From the NCBI GenBank assembly GCA_020746995.1, contig JAGPXD010000003.1, positions 868,001 through 932,000 of the forward strand: a stretch of DNA of 64,000 nucleotides. Direction: 5' to 3'. A program made the translations under genes and the position numbers. Positions within the stretch are counted from its first letter, which is position 1. The number at the start of each line of letters is the position of its first letter. Below, in pieces: positions 1 to 9,080 of this stretch. The notes beneath the pieces were generated by a model that was not told the origin of the DNA, ran no database searches, and worked only from the letters and a program-made list of their open reading frames with translations. The DNA is from Plectosphaerella cucumerina. Lineage: Eukaryota; Ascomycota; Sordariomycetes; Glomerellales; Plectosphaerellaceae.

Positions 1-446
1 TCGGAACATCTAATCCCGACCTGTCCGACTTCAGCAACACGGGCGGCAAGATGATCACGTATCATGGCACGGTAAGTGCACTTCTGTAGAGTGACCTGTC
101 GTCTTACTTCACCAGCTTACACATCCTTACTTGGCAGGCCGATGAAATCATCCCCTTTAAACAGATGAAGCACTACTACGATCAAGTGCTGCGGAGGGAC
201 CCCGATGCTCGTGACTTTTACCGTCTCTTCGAGGTCCCCGGACTGGCGCACTGTGCCGGTGGCAACGGCGGACAGCCCACGGCCGTCTGGGACGCTCTCG
301 TTGCCTGGGTCGAAAAGGGTGAGGCGCCAGACACCCTGCCAATTTACATCAAGAATGATTTTGTTGAAGAGGAGCGCCTTCTCCGGCCGTATCCTCAGAA
401 GCCTTACTCTTCGAACTGCGGAGGGCGGAACGCTACTATTGCCTGA
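1..446 (+). CDS. Tannase/feruloyl esterase family protein, C-terminal part
   Basis: This is the 3' end of a gene that enters from the left edge. Two exons are visible, about 3-71 and 138-446, joined in phase by an intron (GTAAGT at 72, CAG ending at 137), with a TGA stop at 444-446. The joined product reads GTADEIIPFKQMKHYY, and the tail has VPGLAHCAGG followed by WVEKGEAPDTL. This matches the end of the fungal tannase/FaeB family of secreted ester hydrolases, which cleave gallate or ferulate esters of plant phenolics. The Asp codon at 141-143 and the His-Cys pair at 249-254 fit the family's Asp and His-Cys parts of the CS-D-HC catalytic arrangement. The Ser part and the signal peptide lie outside the window. 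The substrate cannot be decided from this fragment. Confidence 0.85.
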
Positions 447-1000
447 TCTTGCGGCGGAATATTCTGTAAGGTGCAGGTCTCGCTTGCTCAATTTCCTATC
501 TTAGTCTGCCTGTACATTTTTATTTTTTATAAGAAACTGAAATTTGTCTCATGTGTTGTCCTTTTCTCTCACCCAGTCGAAGTAGCTAAATCTGTTTGTG
601 TGGCAGAAGAAAGTCTCTGTTGGACGGGGGTCACAGCGATCTCTGCGCAAGCTTTTCGTTCGTAACGTGGAATCTACAGAATCTATCTTAACCTTAATCA
701 GGAAGCTAAAATAAATCATTCAATCTGGGGGGTACTTCCAATTTGGTGTTCACGCAACGTATAGACAACACAAGACATATAATCAGGCCGATTGTTTCCA
801 TTACCAAGCATGCTGATACGACTAGTATGCCAGCAGTAGGGATGGAACAGTTACTCTTAAAATCAGGGAGTAGAACTCTTTTCTGGGGACCGAGTGATGG
901 AGTTCTGCCGTACGCCCCAAAAGGCTTTGGAAATGCATCTTGGGCATTTCATTCACCCGGCCTAGGTTTCAGTTGATGAGACACCGTTAAGGCAGACACC
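447..1000. other. Intergenic, no gene seen
   Basis: Downstream of the tannase-family gene and of the RTA1 pseudogene, which converge here. Composition is mixed. Short ORFs are present (for example 743-976 on +), but none resembles a known family or shows splice structure. Confidence 0.5.
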
Positions 1001-1748
1001 TCAATGGTACCAGTCCTTATTTAGTCGGTGTGCGTGCGGCAAGATGTGAAGGGTACCTGCTGTAACGAAGACCATCAGTACCGTATCGAACACGTGCAAC
1101 GGCCACTCATTCTGCAAGAGATATCCTTCATACCCCTATATAGACTCAATGACTCGAAAGATGGAGCGAAGTTTGATGAGGAAGCTCGTTACGCACAGCG
1201 TCATGACGTGTTGCCACCACAGCGTGGTTGGGTCTTGGGACACCGTCGTGGGACCCTTGTTTAGCCGGAGATGGAACACGACGGTGGTGACCATGAAGAA
1301 GCCAAACACAATGATATTTATGAACAGGCCAGCGATCACGGTATTCTGGCTTGTCTGGGCAAGACTCTCCATGGCCATAAGGCCTGCAGCACCGCCTTGC
1401 GCGGTGAAGACGGGAACCAGGAGGATGAAGGCATTCTGGATTAGAGAGGGTATGAGATTATCAGTCTTGTCATGGGCTGATGCTTGGGCGGTGAATACGA
1501 CTATCACAATCGTAGTTAGTGTTAGAGTTAGCCACAGCAAGAAGGATTAGATAGCGCCGGGAAAGTTAAAGCTTATAAAGACCGCCTGTGACCAAGGCCG
1601 AGAAGAACCATGTTCGCGACTTGGTCATCATCTACAGCAAGCCCAGAGTAAGGATGACAAAGACGATGGCGAATATGACTGCGGCAATGTTGCTCGGCAC
1701 ATGATGCCAGAGATAGTACTCGCCGCGGAAGAGCTGTGGTTTGGCCAT
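1001..1748 (-). pseudogene. RTA1-like membrane protein, degenerate
   Basis: RTA1-family proteins are seven-helix fungal membrane proteins linked to lipid translocation and stress or drug resistance. Reading the minus strand from the ATG at 1748-1746, one frame gives the family N-terminus (YYLWHHVPS, then a hydrophobic helix), a TAG stop, then KSRTWFFSALVTGGL, the usual second-helix region. A later stretch (LIPSLIQNAFILLVPVF) runs directly into QGGAAGLMA and IAGLFINIIVFGFFMV. About 45 residues usually found between these two are missing, so an internal deletion is likely. After RSIFRVIESI comes a second TAG, then GYEGYLLQNEWPLHVFD and a last helix to the TGA at 1003-1001. Both stops stand where the family usually has Gln, so each fits CAG to TAG. 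I infer a dead gene. Confidence 0.75.
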
Positions 1749-2285
1749 AGTTGGTGATGACTTGGGGTGCCGGCCGGTGGGATGGGGAGGAGAGGGAGTA
1801 TTCGAACATGGGGATCTTGAGGGAGGAGCCTCGAGAGGTTGGCGGATGTGACCGGGAGAAGGACCGCATGAATGATGATGACACAAGGCAGAAAAGTTGT
1901 CGCACCGTAGTTATTTCTGCAGAGAGAGGCAGGCCTGATGCTGTCCTCTTTCCCACATCCATCCGCGCCCCCAAGTCCGAGAGTACAAGCGAGTCAGTGC
2001 TGCCGAAAGTGGCGAAGCATCCCCGAAGCACCCCCAGTTTTTCTCCACAGAGCGAAAACTCGTTCCGGGCAAAATGCGATTGGACAAAATCGGGCGATAC
2101 GAGCGAAGGCGAGCGCCGACAGGAAGAGACAAATAAGTCTTTAACCCCACCGCGTTGCTACGCGGTTCGACCTCGTCCTCATCCAATTCCGACCGATCCA
2201 GCCCCTACACGTACTTGACCATCACCGCCTTCCTCGTACCGTACCTCGTATCACTGGCTCGGATAGAACGGGCATAGCCTCTTTC
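1749..2285. promoter_or_regulatory. Divergent intergenic region between RTA1 pseudogene and Zn2Cys6 gene
   Basis: The 5' ends of the RTA1 pseudogene (-) and the zinc-cluster gene (+) face each other across about 540 bp, so the stretch should hold both promoters. I see no clear TATA box, operator or coding sequence. Confidence 0.4.
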
Positions 2286-3531
2286 ATGCCAACGCCCGGA
2301 CCAACTGGAGCGGCCGATAACTCACGGCGCCGCCACACCAAGTCGCGACTCGGCTGCGGCGAATGCAAGGCCCGCCGTATCAAGGTATGCATCGTATGAC
2401 AGCATCCCCCTGTGCCCTACCTCTCTGACAGGGGCTCGCCAGTGCGACGAAACACATCCAGTCTGCAAGCGGTGCTCGATAGGGGGCCGGCAGTGCCCCT
2501 TCTCGCTGCTGGCACCCAGTCTCCCGCTGCCGGCTACAGTAGGCACCCTCTCGAGTGTCTCGCCTGCTGCAAGTGTCGAGTCGCGCCACACGCAAAATTC
2601 AACCATCGCCGAGATGGCGCCTTTGGTGCCCTCTGCCAACGCTGACCAGGCGCGCCTGCTGCACAATTTCATGACCAGACGACCCGATCTGTTCTCCTTC
2701 GCTGATCAACCGACGGAGCCGCGCTTCTCTACCGGCACCGTAGTCAGGGAAAGTTTGGACTGCCCGTACCTCTTGAACCAGGTGCTGGCCATCTCCGCCC
2801 GCCATCTTGCCACGTACGATTTGGAACAACAAGACACGTACATTCTCCAGGCCCAGTCCTACCAAACCCACGCGCTCAGGCTCTTTACCCAGTCATCAAT
2901 CCAGGTCGACGAGGACAATCATCTTCAGGTGCTTTTCTTCAGCTCGCTTCTTGGCATTCAGAAGCTCTGCGACATTGGCCTTGATGAGAATCGCGCTAAC
3001 GCCTTCGACCATTTCCTCCGGTTCTTGGACATTTATCGTGGAGTTCGCATCGTGGGCATGCAAGCATGGCAGTTCATGATACGCGGCAAATTCAAGGACG
3101 AGTTCCACGCCGACCAGGCTCGTAATGAGATTCTCGGGTCCGGTGTCGAGACCCAACTGCTCCATGAACTGATCTCTGAGAGTCTGGGTTTGGACGAGAT
3201 GCAGAAACAGCACTGCAGCGAGGCCTGCGCAAGGCTACAAACCGTCTACGACGTGGCGCGGGCGGCGAGTCCGGATGAGGTCCGGAGCCAGATCGCCTTG
3301 CACGTCTTCTCATGGCCCTTAATGGTCGGGGAGGGATTCCTGTCGGCGGCACGGTCACGGCGACCGGAGGCGTGTATCATTGTCGCGCACCTCTGTGTCC
3401 TACTACACTGGTCTCGGGAGCATTGGATATTCTGCCAAGTTGGTATTAATCTGTATAATAGTGTTGCCGCTTGCCTGGGCCCTGGATGGGAGAGGTGGCT
3501 AAAGTGGCCTGGTTCTATCCTTAAAATATAA
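2286..3531 (+). CDS. Zn(II)2Cys6 transcription factor
   Basis: Two exons, 2286-2384 and 2443-3531, flank a 58 bp intron (GTATGC to CCAG) and give about 395 residues. The zinc cluster spans the splice: C-GE-C-KARRIK-C from exon 1 and its junction, then DETHPV-C-KR-C-SIGGRQ-C in exon 2. The spacing CX2CX6CX6CX2CX6C is standard for a DNA-binding Zn2Cys6 motif. It sits at residues 24-51, after a basic stretch (RRRHTKSR). The rest is a helical regulatory domain with LDIYRGVRIV and a terminal CVLLHWSREHWIF...WERWLKWP, as in the sterol-uptake-control-like class of fungal regulators. The start ATG at 2286 is chosen because it gives the full zinc cluster with the usual short N-terminus. The last codons run into an AT-rich patch, so the C-terminus may be slightly altered. 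Targets are unknown. Confidence 0.85.
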
Positions 3532-3695
3532 AATTACCTAGCTGCTATTCTTTACTAACTTTATATTTATCTTTATCCTACTTAGTATCTTTAAGTTTAC
3601 CCTGATCACCCGCCCTGACACCCGCCGGGGTGATGTCGATCGGCGGTAGCGGGTGAGCGCCGGGCGAGCACTTGACGCAAATCTGTCGTGTTCAG
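3532..3695. repeat. Short AT-rich patch and breakpoint before the kelch remnant
   Basis: About 70 bp after the regulator's stop codon is very AT-rich and almost free of CA and TG, like the RIP-mutated blocks. A GC-rich stretch with the word CACCCGCC follows, up to a TTCAG that looks like an old 3' splice site at 3691-3695. The 5' part of the kelch gene should lie here but does not. I infer a small repeat remnant and a deletion breakpoint. Confidence 0.4.
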
Positions 3696-4811
3696 GTGCC
3701 ATCTACGTGCCGAACTTCGGCCCGCACGGCCTCATCTTCATACTCGGCGGCTTAAGTGGGAGAGAAACCTCCGACGTCGAATAACTGAGATTTCAAACGG
3801 CCCATTTCCTGGATCCTGTGACCAAGAAATGGTACTACCAGAACACCACCACCCCGGTTGGCGACCTCTTTCCGGGAAAAACACACCAGCACTGTGTCGC
3901 AGGCCTTGAAGGTGCCAACAACACATTTGATATGTAAGTAAAGTCTGCTCGGCAGGCCTATGTCAGAGGGGCTGACCAGGGAACAAAGCTACATGTTCGG
4001 CGGTGCGCGGGACGGCTTCCCAAATGGTTACGGCAATATATTCGTGCTGAGCCTTCCGTCTTTCACCTGGATCTCCGTAGATGTCCCTAAAGACGACACC
4101 ATTACCAGGGAAGGTCATGGCTGCGCGATTGTGGGGAAAAGTCAGTTTCTTACTTGGGGTGGGGTTCCTGCAGGCGATGGGAGGGCCAGATACAGTTCCA
4201 AGGACCCTTACCCGCAAGGACTTGCCATCTTTGATCTCAACACACTATTGTGGACAGACGAGTACAACGCCAATGCGGATGAATATACCGCACATAACAA
4301 GATCGTGTCAGAGTAAGTTCTACACCAACGCTATCAAGAGGCCCAGAAACAGAGCTGACCTGACGCCAACAGACGTGCATCCGAAGTAACGAACTGGTCG
4401 TTACCTGAAGTGAGCGTATTGTTCAACCGGGACTGGGGAGAAGCCAGCAGGGAAACTCCGTTGATATCAGACGGGAACGACGCAGAGCCCCATAAGCCAC
4501 TGGGCGCCATCGTCGGCGGGGTGTTTGGCGGTGTTCTTCTGATTGTTATCGTCGCGGCCATCTGGTTCTTTCACACCAGACGAAAAAAAGCAAGATCGAC
4601 TCAAGACACTCAGGAGCCACCCTCGCCGGCGGCAGACATCAAGGCCCAGTACATACCTGTCCCAGGCTCGGCATCACCCAAGTACACAACTGAGTTACAA
4701 GAGTATTCTCAGCCGGCGGAGATGACCGGACAGGGCACAGAACCACCACGGCCGATACATGAGATGGACCGGGGCAATGGTCACTATTATCAGCAAGCGG
4801 GCCCTTGTTAA
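3696..4811 (+). pseudogene. Kelch-repeat membrane protein, 5'-truncated with a nonsense codon
   Basis: Three exons can be followed: 3696-3933, 3989-4312 and 4373-4811, with introns of 55 and 60 bp in consistent phase. They encode kelch-like blades (GLIFILGG, DPVTKKWYYQ, YMFGGARDG, FVLSLPSFTWI, FLTWGG) and then, near the C-terminus, a single membrane helix (GAIVGGVFGGVLLIVIVAAIWFF) followed by a basic stop-transfer HTRRKK and a Pro-rich cytoplasmic tail ending at 4811. This layout is common in fungal kelch proteins with an outside propeller and one C-terminal helix. The signal peptide and first blades are missing. A TAA lies in frame in exon 1 (just after SDVE), where CAA would restore the frame. 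The gene is probably dead. An alternative is a shorter gene starting at 3960, but that cuts a blade. Confidence 0.7.
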
Positions 4812-6645
4812 TCTCGGTTTACCGCCTAACCTAGCATATACGACTATACCCACTAGAAAATTCGGGATCCCGTCCGCTCTCCTATAGATAAGCTAGTAAG
4901 GGTAATCTTAACTTCCGGGTTATAGAGAGGTCTGTATTTCTCCGCCCCTACGCCCGCGCCCTTAACAGGAGAGGCGGGTAACTAAGCGCCCCGTTTACGA
5001 TATCCCTCCCTTACTCTATCTACTTAACCCCCTTATTACTTTCGCCATTCTAGTTTCCTGGATTTCGCCTTCTAACTACCTAGGAGTAGAAATATAAATA
5101 TACGAAACTTACCGGTTATATAGGAGAGGGGGACGGGGTAAATCCCTCCCCCGTCCCTTCCGTAAACCCTTTCCCTCCTTCCTTTTTTCCCTACCTCTCT
5201 ACTCCCTCTTTTATCTTCCTTAACCTATAAGGTTTAATCCTATAATAAGACTTATCCTATCGCTTCCTTTTAATTATACCTCTCTTAGACCTAGATCTAG
5301 CTACTAGTCGGCTTTCTATAAGGTTATATAAGTATATTATAGTATCTCGTACCTATTATACCCTAGAGGTTTACTAGGGGTTATATCTAGCTTAATAATA
5401 TTATCGCGAAGGATTAAGAAAATATACTCTATTACCTAGAGGGATATACTTCTAGTCTTATTAGCGACTAGTATAAAGTTACGGATAAGATAGAGGTATA
5501 CTATAAGTATATTTATTATCGCTAGGATATATAAAGTAAAATCTTCCCTTCCTTACTATCTCTACTTACCGGTAAAGTTAATACTCTAATTTCTTTTAAA
5601 GGTTTTATAAATATATCGTTAGTAAAATTAAATCGGAGGTTATATCGGATTCTAAGGTAGTTACCCTAGACTTAAATTATAATCGGGTTTCTACGGAGAA
5701 TAAGTTTAGGGCTTTCCTTAGATATTATATTAAGACTTTTATCTAACTCTATTTATTACTTAGGCCTAAAAAGTATAAATAGGTTTAAATAGTTAAGTCT
5801 ACTATCTTAGTAATTAAGTTTTAGAATGCCTTAGTTTACTAGTTTAATAGTAGCTTTTTATAGGAGAAGAGATACTAAGACCCCGAAGGGGTATTACTCT
5901 ATTTAATAAAGTTCTCCGATACTACTACGGGTACCGGGTCTATATAGAAAATATCTAAGGTACGGCTTATTCTATCCGGCGCCCCCTAACCCTTTCTCGC
6001 TAAGTTTATATACTAATATATAGTTACTCCTAACTTATAGTAGATTTATAAAGACTTTACGGATAAACTTAGTCTTATCTATAGTTAGCTTTTCGAAAAG
6101 TAAGAGGTAACCGGAGAAGATACCCTTATTATCCTTACTATACTATAGATATAGCCGGATCTTATAACTACCTCCCCGGCGGACCGCCTAGTATTCTACG
6201 TTATAATACTCCTTAGTAGTATTAGTATATTTTATCCGGGAGCCCTCGAGTATATTTAGTATTACTAGGTATAGTTAGTTATAGTAACTAACCCTAGCGA
6301 CGGATATAGATAGCTAGTTATTACTACTACTATATATTTTAATAAAAATAACGTAAATACTCTTAGGAGGAGTTAGGACGACTAGTACGTAGTTTACCCT
6401 ACCTCTACCCATATCTATATATCTAACTTACCTAAGTACTAATAGGATTAAATTCTCCGTTATATTTACGTTATATCCCCTTATCTATATACTAAGCCCT
6501 ATCGTTACTAGGGTTATTAAGGACGACATATTCGATATAGGCTTTAACTCCCTTAATACTCTCCTGACTAGGCCTTAGTTTAGGGATTTAACTACGTACT
6601 TACTACTTTAATAGATAGAAGAAATACTGAATAAACCTATCTTTA
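4812..6645. repeat. RIP-mutated AT-rich repeat block, class unknown
   Basis: Composition changes sharply just after the kelch stop codon and returns to GC-rich near 6645. Inside, CA and TG are nearly absent (for example lines 5341-5460 contain none) while TA is abundant and CG is kept. This is the signature of repeat-induced point mutation on a transposable element. No ORF survives. I could not recognise protein motifs, LTRs matching the central stack, or terminal inverted repeats, so the element class is left open. Confidence 0.7.
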
Positions 6646-6846
6646 GATCCGAGTGTATACCACGAAGGTAATCTTCCGACCGTGGTACGCGCGCGCGGGT
6701 ATATTGGCACGCGACTCTGGGAAGAAAATCCCTCAAACGCTAATTTCAGCAGCAACGGCTAGGCCGAGACCCTCCTCGACAACCAGAATCCTCCCTCCCC
6801 TCCTCTTGTATTTATTCTTTCACAAGCAGAACCAACGACCTCTCAA

Positions 6847-6941
6847 ATACACCCGCACACACGCACGCATACACACGCGCACACACACACACGCACGCAC
6901 ACACACGCGCACACACACACACGCACGCACACACACGCGCT
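6847..6941. repeat. CA/CG microsatellite with a 30 bp higher-order period
   Basis: A run of alternating pyrimidine-purine dinucleotides (ACACACGC type) ends a few bases before the ATG of the 2EXR gene. The word CGCG followed by about 26 bp of CA-rich repeat recurs three times at a 30 bp spacing. It probably lies in the 5' leader or core promoter. Alternating sequence of this kind can adopt Z-DNA; that it does so here is inference. Confidence 0.8.
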
Positions 6942-6947
6942 CCTATT

Positions 6948-7697
6948 ATGACGACTTCTTTCCCAAAATTCGGGCTGCTACCCCTGGAGATTCGTCAGCG
7001 CATCTGGGAGCTGAGCATGGAGCGCCGCAGGGTCCCCGTGGGAGACTTCCCGGTTATCTCGGACGAGTGGGGGGCCGAATCGGGGCCCCGGCCACCGGCC
7101 GTGCCTCCGCCTGCCGTTCTGCAGGCCTGCGTCGAGTCTCGGTCCTACCTCGACCGATACTACGTCAAGGCTTTCACAATAGTGTCGCCTCCCCGGTATA
7201 CCTGGATTAATTTCGATATGGATACCGTCTGCCTTCGGCAGCGGACGGTCGAAAAGTTCACTAAGGACGTCCTGCCGATCAGGTATCTATCTATCGATGG
7301 CATTAGCACCGAGGAATACGAGGGCTGGATCGCGTACATAGACAGCTGTGTGCCATTGCTCGCAGACCTCGAGATCCGACCTATTCACGAGCCGGTGGAG
7401 TGGTGGGTGCGTTGGGAGGCCCTGATGACACTATGGTACTACAACGATCACCCCAAGCCCTTCCGGACGACAATCATCGGCCCCGCCGATTACCAGTTCG
7501 TTCCCGAGCTCACCCAGGACAACTTTGCAAAGGTGAGGCGCGATCACCTCAGGAGGCAGTATACCGAGAAACCCGAAAACTTCCTCCCGGGCACCGAGAT
7601 GTGGGACTCGGACGACGACGAATGCCATCCTGACTGGCGCCATGTGCCGGGGTGTGAATGCCCTCCTGAGGAGCGGTGGGCGCTAAGGATAGCGTGA
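6948..7697 (+). CDS. 2EXR-domain protein
   Basis: A single-exon ORF of 249 residues. The N-terminus FPKFGLLPLEIRQRIWELSM is the typical opening of the fungal 2EXR domain (F-x-F-x-x-LP-x-E-I-R-x-x-I-W), followed by a Pro-rich loop, VLQACVESRSYL and FDMDTVCL, as in that family. The 2EXR family is widely expanded in plant-associated and other fungi and has no established biochemical role. The C-terminus is acidic (DSDDDE) with a short Cys/His-containing tail (CHPDWRHVPGCECP). The ATG at 6948 follows a CA-repeat tract and gives the usual short N-terminus. The gene stands alone on a GC-rich island of about 1.3 kb between two RIP-mutated blocks, yet its frame is intact. Confidence 0.75.
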   Translation: MTTSFPKFGLLPLEIRQRIWELSMERRRVPVGDFPVISDEWGAESGPRPPAVPPPAVLQACVESRSYLDRYYVKAFTIVSPPRYTWINFDMDTVCLRQRTVEKFTKDVLPIRYLSIDGISTEEYEGWIAYIDSCVPLLADLEIRPIHEPVEWWVRWEALMTLWYYNDHPKPFRTTIIGPADYQFVPELTQDNFAKVRRDHLRRQYTEKPENFLPGTEMWDSDDDECHPDWRHVPGCECPPEERWALRIA

Positions 7698-7931
7698 GCA
7701 CATGGCACTCGTACGCAGTTGCAGGCGAAAGTTTTCACATCCCTGTCATGTACCGCGCCAAGTCGCACTACCCTGACTCTGGTTAGACTGACCTACCCTG
7801 GTACAACCGGTACATCGCCAGTCTGGCTGCGGTTTTTACTGACCTGACGATAGCTTCAGACCTGCTGCTGACCTACTGTTGACGCCGCCTGTCCATCGTC
7901 GACGACCCTGCCTACCTACCTACCTACCGAC
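7698..7931. other. Downstream flank of 2EXR gene with a CTAC tetranucleotide run
   Basis: GC-moderate sequence that ends in several tandem copies of CTAC (about 7911-7927) right before the solo LTR. No gene is seen. Confidence 0.5.
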
Positions 7932-8452
7932 TATAACGCCCAAAGCTGGTACCCGCGACGACAAGGGTACGCAGCAGGCAAGCTGGGACCAATGGGCAAG
8001 CAGCAGGATAAGGCCGAACCGAACGAACCAACACGTGACTAGTCACGTGACGAAAAGGAGCACGCTAAGGATATAAGCCTCGTGGCTTATAGCTCACCTT
8101 ACGCTCTATAAGCCTCGAGAGAATACTACTTATAACGCTCCCTCTTAGAATAAGTATTAGTCCGTTAGATTACCCTAAGCGGTAATCTATTACCCTCCCC
8201 TTTAGTATATAGTATAGGTACTTACTCGGTAAGTACCCTGGGATAGTTTCACGATAGTAATTAATTTAAGTCTTTATTAGAAACCTCCTCGGCCTATAGT
8301 AAAGAAGCGTAACGCTTTACGATATCACGATAAGTATAACGATAACGATAACTATAACACATTACTCTCTAGTTACCTAGTATATACTACTAGTATATAC
8401 TACCGCCTCTCCGGACTATATATCTTTAGAAGATTATACCTAGGTCGTAATA
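7932..8452 (+). repeat. Solo LTR of the E1 subfamily
   Basis: It begins TATAACGCC and ends GGTCGTAATA, and runs along the E1 LTR at 8502-9019 over its whole length. The termini fit an original TGTAACGCC...CGTAACA altered by G-to-A change. It carries an 18 bp perfect palindrome CACGTGACTAGTCACGTG at 8032-8049 and a hairpin GGCTTATAG...CTATAAGCC. It is the least mutated copy of this subfamily at its start. No internal region is attached; a 49 bp spacer separates it from E1. I found no clear target duplication. Confidence 0.75.
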
Positions 8453-8501
8453 TCTAATTACCCTAATTATTCTAAGTCCCGTAGTAATTATAGTAATTAC
8501 T

Positions 8502-9019
8502 TGTAACGCCTGAAGCCGGTACCCGCGACGACAGGGGTATGTAGTAGGCAAGCTGGAACTAATGGACAAGTAGTAGGATGAGTCCGAACCGAACGGACTA
8601 ACACGTGACTAGTTACGTGACTAAAAGGAGCACGCTAAGAAGGTAAGCTTTATGGCTTATGGCTCGCTTTGCGCTCTATAAGCCTCGGAGGAATACTACT
8701 TGCGACGCTCCCTCCTTGAATAAATATTAGTCCGTTAGATTACTACAAGTAGTAATCTATTACTACCCCCTTTAGTATATAGTATAGGTACTTACTTAGT
8801 AAGTACCCTGAGATAGTTTTACGATAGTGATTAATTTAAGTCTTTATTAGAAACCTCCTTAGCCTATAGTAAAGAAGCGTAACGCTTTACGATATTACGA
8901 TAAGTACGACAACGATAGTTACGATATATTGCTCTCTAGTTACCTAGCACGTACTACTAGTATATACTACCGCCTCTCTAGACTATATATCTTAGAAAGA
9001 TTATACCTAGGTCGTAATA
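8502..9019 (+). repeat. E1 5' LTR
   Basis: 518 bp, beginning TGTAACGCC and ending CGTAATA. Its second half (about 8790-9019) is the reverse complement of the first half of the E2 and E3 LTRs as they lie on the + strand, so it is the part shared by all subfamilies. Its first half (U3 side) is specific to E1 and the solo LTR. The palindrome seen in the solo LTR is present with one arm changed (GTTACGTG). Confidence 0.85.
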
Positions 9020-9080
9020 CTTTAATTACTCTTATTTAGTACATTCTCTACAACTACCGAGTAATACTTACGTAGCTACT

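Noticed and set aside
743..976. 77-codon ORF downstream of the tannase-family gene
   Set aside because: No family resemblance; low-information composition, and it starts in a region that should be the 3' flank of two converging genes.
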